From the NCBI GenBank assembly GCA_021927905.1, contig BLLK01000056.1, positions 62,001-126,000 on the forward strand: 64,000 nt of DNA, read 5' to 3'. The position numbers were made by a program, and so were the translations under genes. Of this stretch, positions 61,465 through 64,000 are shown one piece after another. Each line of letters starts with the position of its first letter. Position 1 is the first letter of the stretch. Below the pieces are notes generated by a model. That model did no database searches and was not told where the DNA came from. It saw only the letters and a list, made by a program, of their open reading frames with translations. This DNA is from Chaetoceros tenuissimus. Taxonomy: Eukaryota; Bacillariophyta; Thalassiosirophyceae; Chaetocerotales; Chaetocerotaceae.

Positions 61465-63098
61465 ATGTGTAACGAGACCAGAATTAATTCAATTGATTTA
61501 CAAATGCATTCTAACGCAATTTCTTCTGAAGAAGTTTCTGTAGCTGGTAGTACCTTCGGAGTAACTTCTACTGCTATTGCTAGTGGTAAAAAGATCGCAG
61601 AACAGAACACTATACTTTTTTCTAGCAATAATACTACTCCTTCAGATTCTATTTTGCCACAGCAGCAACAGGAAGATGAAGACCCACATGATACTATGAT
61701 TACTTTCCTCACTGGACGTACCAAGAGTGAAAGATCATCCAAAGAACGCGCTATTATTTTCCCCGTCAAGGTAAGCCCTGTTGTATCCTCGTCGGATATT
61801 CTATAGACTCAATGGCTGGCTGGTTCTTCTAACACTCGCTATCTCTTTCTATTCAACAGCTGTTGTATGTCCTCCAATGTGGCAAGTACAATCATATCAT
61901 CAACTGGCAACTTGATTCCGAACACAACGAGCATCACTTCATAGTACAAGACATTGATGAGTTCACCAAACAAGTTCTTCCGATCTTCTTCAAGGTTGCC
62001 AAGTACGAGTCCTTCCAGCGCAAGCTATACAGATGGGGCTTCATCAAGACTCGCAGAACCAGAGCTGAAAAGATGAAGTCGCCTAAATCTGTATGCTATG
62101 TTCATCCTTGTTTCAGACAGGGTGATTACAATGGTGCTGCACAGATGACTTGTTCTGGAGCTTCTGTAGAGATCTGTAAATCAACACAGAAGCATCGTAA
62201 GCGTCAGCAGAGACAGAAGGGAAGCAAGGACAACAACACCAAGAGACAGCGTACAAGTGCTACTGCTACGGCTGCTGCAAAGAATGAAAATCTTGATCAG
62301 AATCAGCCGCAACAGCAGCAGCAGCTGATGATGATGCAACAACAGCCTGCTGCTGCTGCTGTTCTTCCTTCTATGCAAAGCACCACTGCTGTGACTTCTA
62401 CTATGATGCCTGGTTTGAACATGCAGATGCAACCTAGTAACAACTTTCTGTCCTTCCCGCAGAATAATAATATGTTTATGATGATGAATGCTCTACCCTC
62501 AAATGCTTCAAATGCTGGAATGATTCTAAATACTATGCCAAGATTTCCAAACACTAGCAATATGCCTACCATTCCTATGAATGAACGTATTCAAGATGAT
62601 TCATTTGCTACTATCATCTCTAGAGACAGCTGTACCTCCTTGAATGCGAAGAGGAGTGATAACAAGACCATGATGATGTCCGAGATGAGTAATAGTGCTT
62701 CTGCGACAACAAGAACTGCTGAAGAAGACATCCCAGAGCTACTTGCCCGTGCTAGAACTCAACGTGAGATCAAGAGGATTCAAATTAATAATCTCATGAG
62801 AGAAGAAATGTTGCAAGAACTGCTACAAACAGACCCAATGGACTGGACTGCTGGTGCAGATGTGAATACTGCTACTACCACTGCTATGACGGATACTGCT
62901 CTTACTAATAACAATGATAGCATGATGATGAGCACTTCTGCTAACAACGTGATGGAGCAAGCCAATATCAATCACAATGGCAATCATTCGGCAGCTTCTC
63001 AATTCATGAGAAACATGAATAGTGGAAACAACAACAGGAATATGCATCATCAGCAAATCATCAATGATGCATTCAACGTACTCATGAGGTCCTCATAA
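61465..63098 (+). CDS. Heat-shock-factor-type transcription factor
   Basis: 514 residues as join(61465..61770,61860..63098); the 89-nt intron is GTAAGC..CAACAG, phase 0, and cuts the DNA-binding domain right after FPVK, the usual place. The domain continues LLYVLQCGKYNHIINWQLDSE, FIVQDIDEFTKQVLPIFFK and YESFQRKLYRWGFIKTRRT, the recognition-helix motif with the diatom-typical KLYRWGF. A basic nuclear signal (KHRKRQQRQKGSK) follows, then Gln/Met/Asn-rich activation-like sequence. No HR-A/B coiled coil is evident. HSF genes are strongly expanded in diatoms; target genes are unknown. Confidence 0.92.
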
Positions 63099-63344
63099 AC
63101 AAATACTAACGATATTCACTTTTGTTGGACTGGAATACATTAGAGATTAGTTTTACGATAACGTGTACATATAATTTCTTTTTAAACAAACGTGTTCGTT
63201 ATATACTGAGATCCTTATTGATGTGCAGTTTTGTTCTAATAGCTGTTTTCATCAGTGAGATCATTGAATCACAGTTGTTTTCCTTAGTTCTTTCCATAAA
63301 GAATAAATCTTTTTTCCGTGTGAATGCAATCGTATTAATATTCT

Positions 63345-63770
63345 TCATGTATCAAGGGAATTTTAGATTCAATCATTGCAAAGAGAAACGAGGGAATGCC
63401 TGGTAGTCTAGGTGGTCAATTGAGCAATACGTTTTCTTTTTTCCGAGCAGTCGTGTCAATATTCTTGTACTCATCTAGTGTACAAGAGATCTGTTACCTC
63501 ATTCACTTAAATAGAAACGAGGAATGCTGTCCTCTATTAAAAGTCTATTCAACTAGATTTCAAGGGATTTTTAAATTCATTCATTCTTCCAAAAAGAAAC
63601 AAGGAATACTGTGTTCAAGGGATCTTCAAACTCATTCAGTAAAACCAGTCAAACCAGAAACTAGGAATGCTGTCAATTCAAGTATTTTTCCAAGGGGTCT
63701 TCAACCTCATTCACTTCAAATACGAGTAGAAACAACAAGGAATGCTGTCTATATTTCATTGAATCAGATT
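63345..63770. repeat. Degenerate ~75-bp repeats
   Basis: Four or five units carrying the words cattcact, gaaacnaggaatgctgtc and caaggg(a/g)tcttcaaactcattc recur at 63345-63770. An open frame of 134 codons (63396-63800) runs through them but looks like a by-product of the repeats. Confidence 0.65.
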
Positions 63771-64000
63771 GAATTCTATGATACTGAGCTCGAGAGATAA
63801 ACATGCGGAGGAGATAAAGAAAGTCATGAATGTGTAAAAAATGGAAGAATATCGCAATACATAGACTAACACACTTATGTCAAATGCAATAGAAACAGAA
63901 CGAAAGGCATACAGTAAGCTGTTCTTTTTTTTCTCATCTTCTCAGATTCAGAAAAATTGATGGGGAACAGCCATATCAAAGACGTTTTAATGATGAAGCA
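63771..64000. other. Window end, no gene seen
   Basis: AT-rich sequence without supportable features. Confidence 0.5.

Noticed and set aside
63396-63800. 134-codon frame near the window end
   Set aside because: Coincides with degenerate tandem repeats and shows no protein-like pattern.

Overview
The window looks like nuclear DNA of a diatom (stramenopile alga), probably a centric one; Chaetoceros-like is a guess I cannot confirm. The signs are AT-rich DNA, compact genes with short GTAAGT/GTACGT...AG introns of about 70-190 nt, a diatom-style heat-shock-factor gene, secreted proteins with Ser/Pro repeats and KxxK tails of the kind seen in silica-associated proteins, bipartite (ER + Tat) thylakoid targeting, and diatom-style EGF-like, ankyrin and FG-GAP proteins. 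I saw no rRNA, tRNA or CRISPR array.

Layout. 0-1.1 kb: a secreted C-type lectin gene running off the left edge, with a tandemly duplicated linker exon. 1.2-1.9 kb: minisatellites. 2.4-4.1 kb: a glycosyltransferase-like relic and a complete non-autonomous hAT element with 8-bp target duplication. 4.3-10.6 kb: a membrane-anchored methyltransferase, translation elongation factor 2 (with an ATG-only first exon) and a mitochondrial-carrier-family protein with a signal peptide. 11-14.8 kb: an ankyrin pseudogene split by a 5'-truncated non-LTR retrotransposon. 15-18.6 kb: an FG-GAP-like beta-propeller gene with three perfect 360-bp repeats, then a broken second copy of the carrier gene. 19-23.9 kb: a basic nuclear-type protein, a tail-anchored DEDDy exonuclease with HRDC domain, and a small Tat-type thylakoid-lumen protein.

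24-35 kb is the most distinctive part: three paralogous secreted proteins with acidic, Cys-patterned bodies and C-terminal tails carrying a lysine at every third residue. The second gene has a 193-bp internal triplication that breaks the frame but supplies splice sites that could remove the extra copies in frame. The third gene has a retrotransposon fragment and a 654-bp inverted-repeat element in its promoter; the other paralogues preserve the corresponding empty sites. An EGF-repeat pseudogene and ShKT-like fragments lie among them.

35-43 kb: a four-helix membrane protein, a DUF1826-like protein and a complete 3.6-kb mariner-like element (DD39D, TA target duplication). 43.7-54 kb: a compartment bounded by matching inverted ends, holding a nearly intact 5.5-kb endonuclease/RT/RNase H retrotransposon with 19-bp target duplication, a three-exon unknown gene and a SWIM-finger transposase-like relic. 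54-64 kb: housekeeping genes, namely a nucleotide-sugar-type transporter, a ZnT9-like zinc transporter, a small secreted three-exon protein, a BRAP-like ubiquitin-ligase relative with a frame break and half of its RING missing, and an HSF.

Overall the window alternates ordinary single-copy eukaryotic genes with transposon-rich, recently duplicated segments. The duplicated blocks (carrier gene, KxxK family, membrane-gene 3' end) share flanks, which indicates local segmental duplication rather than retrocopying.
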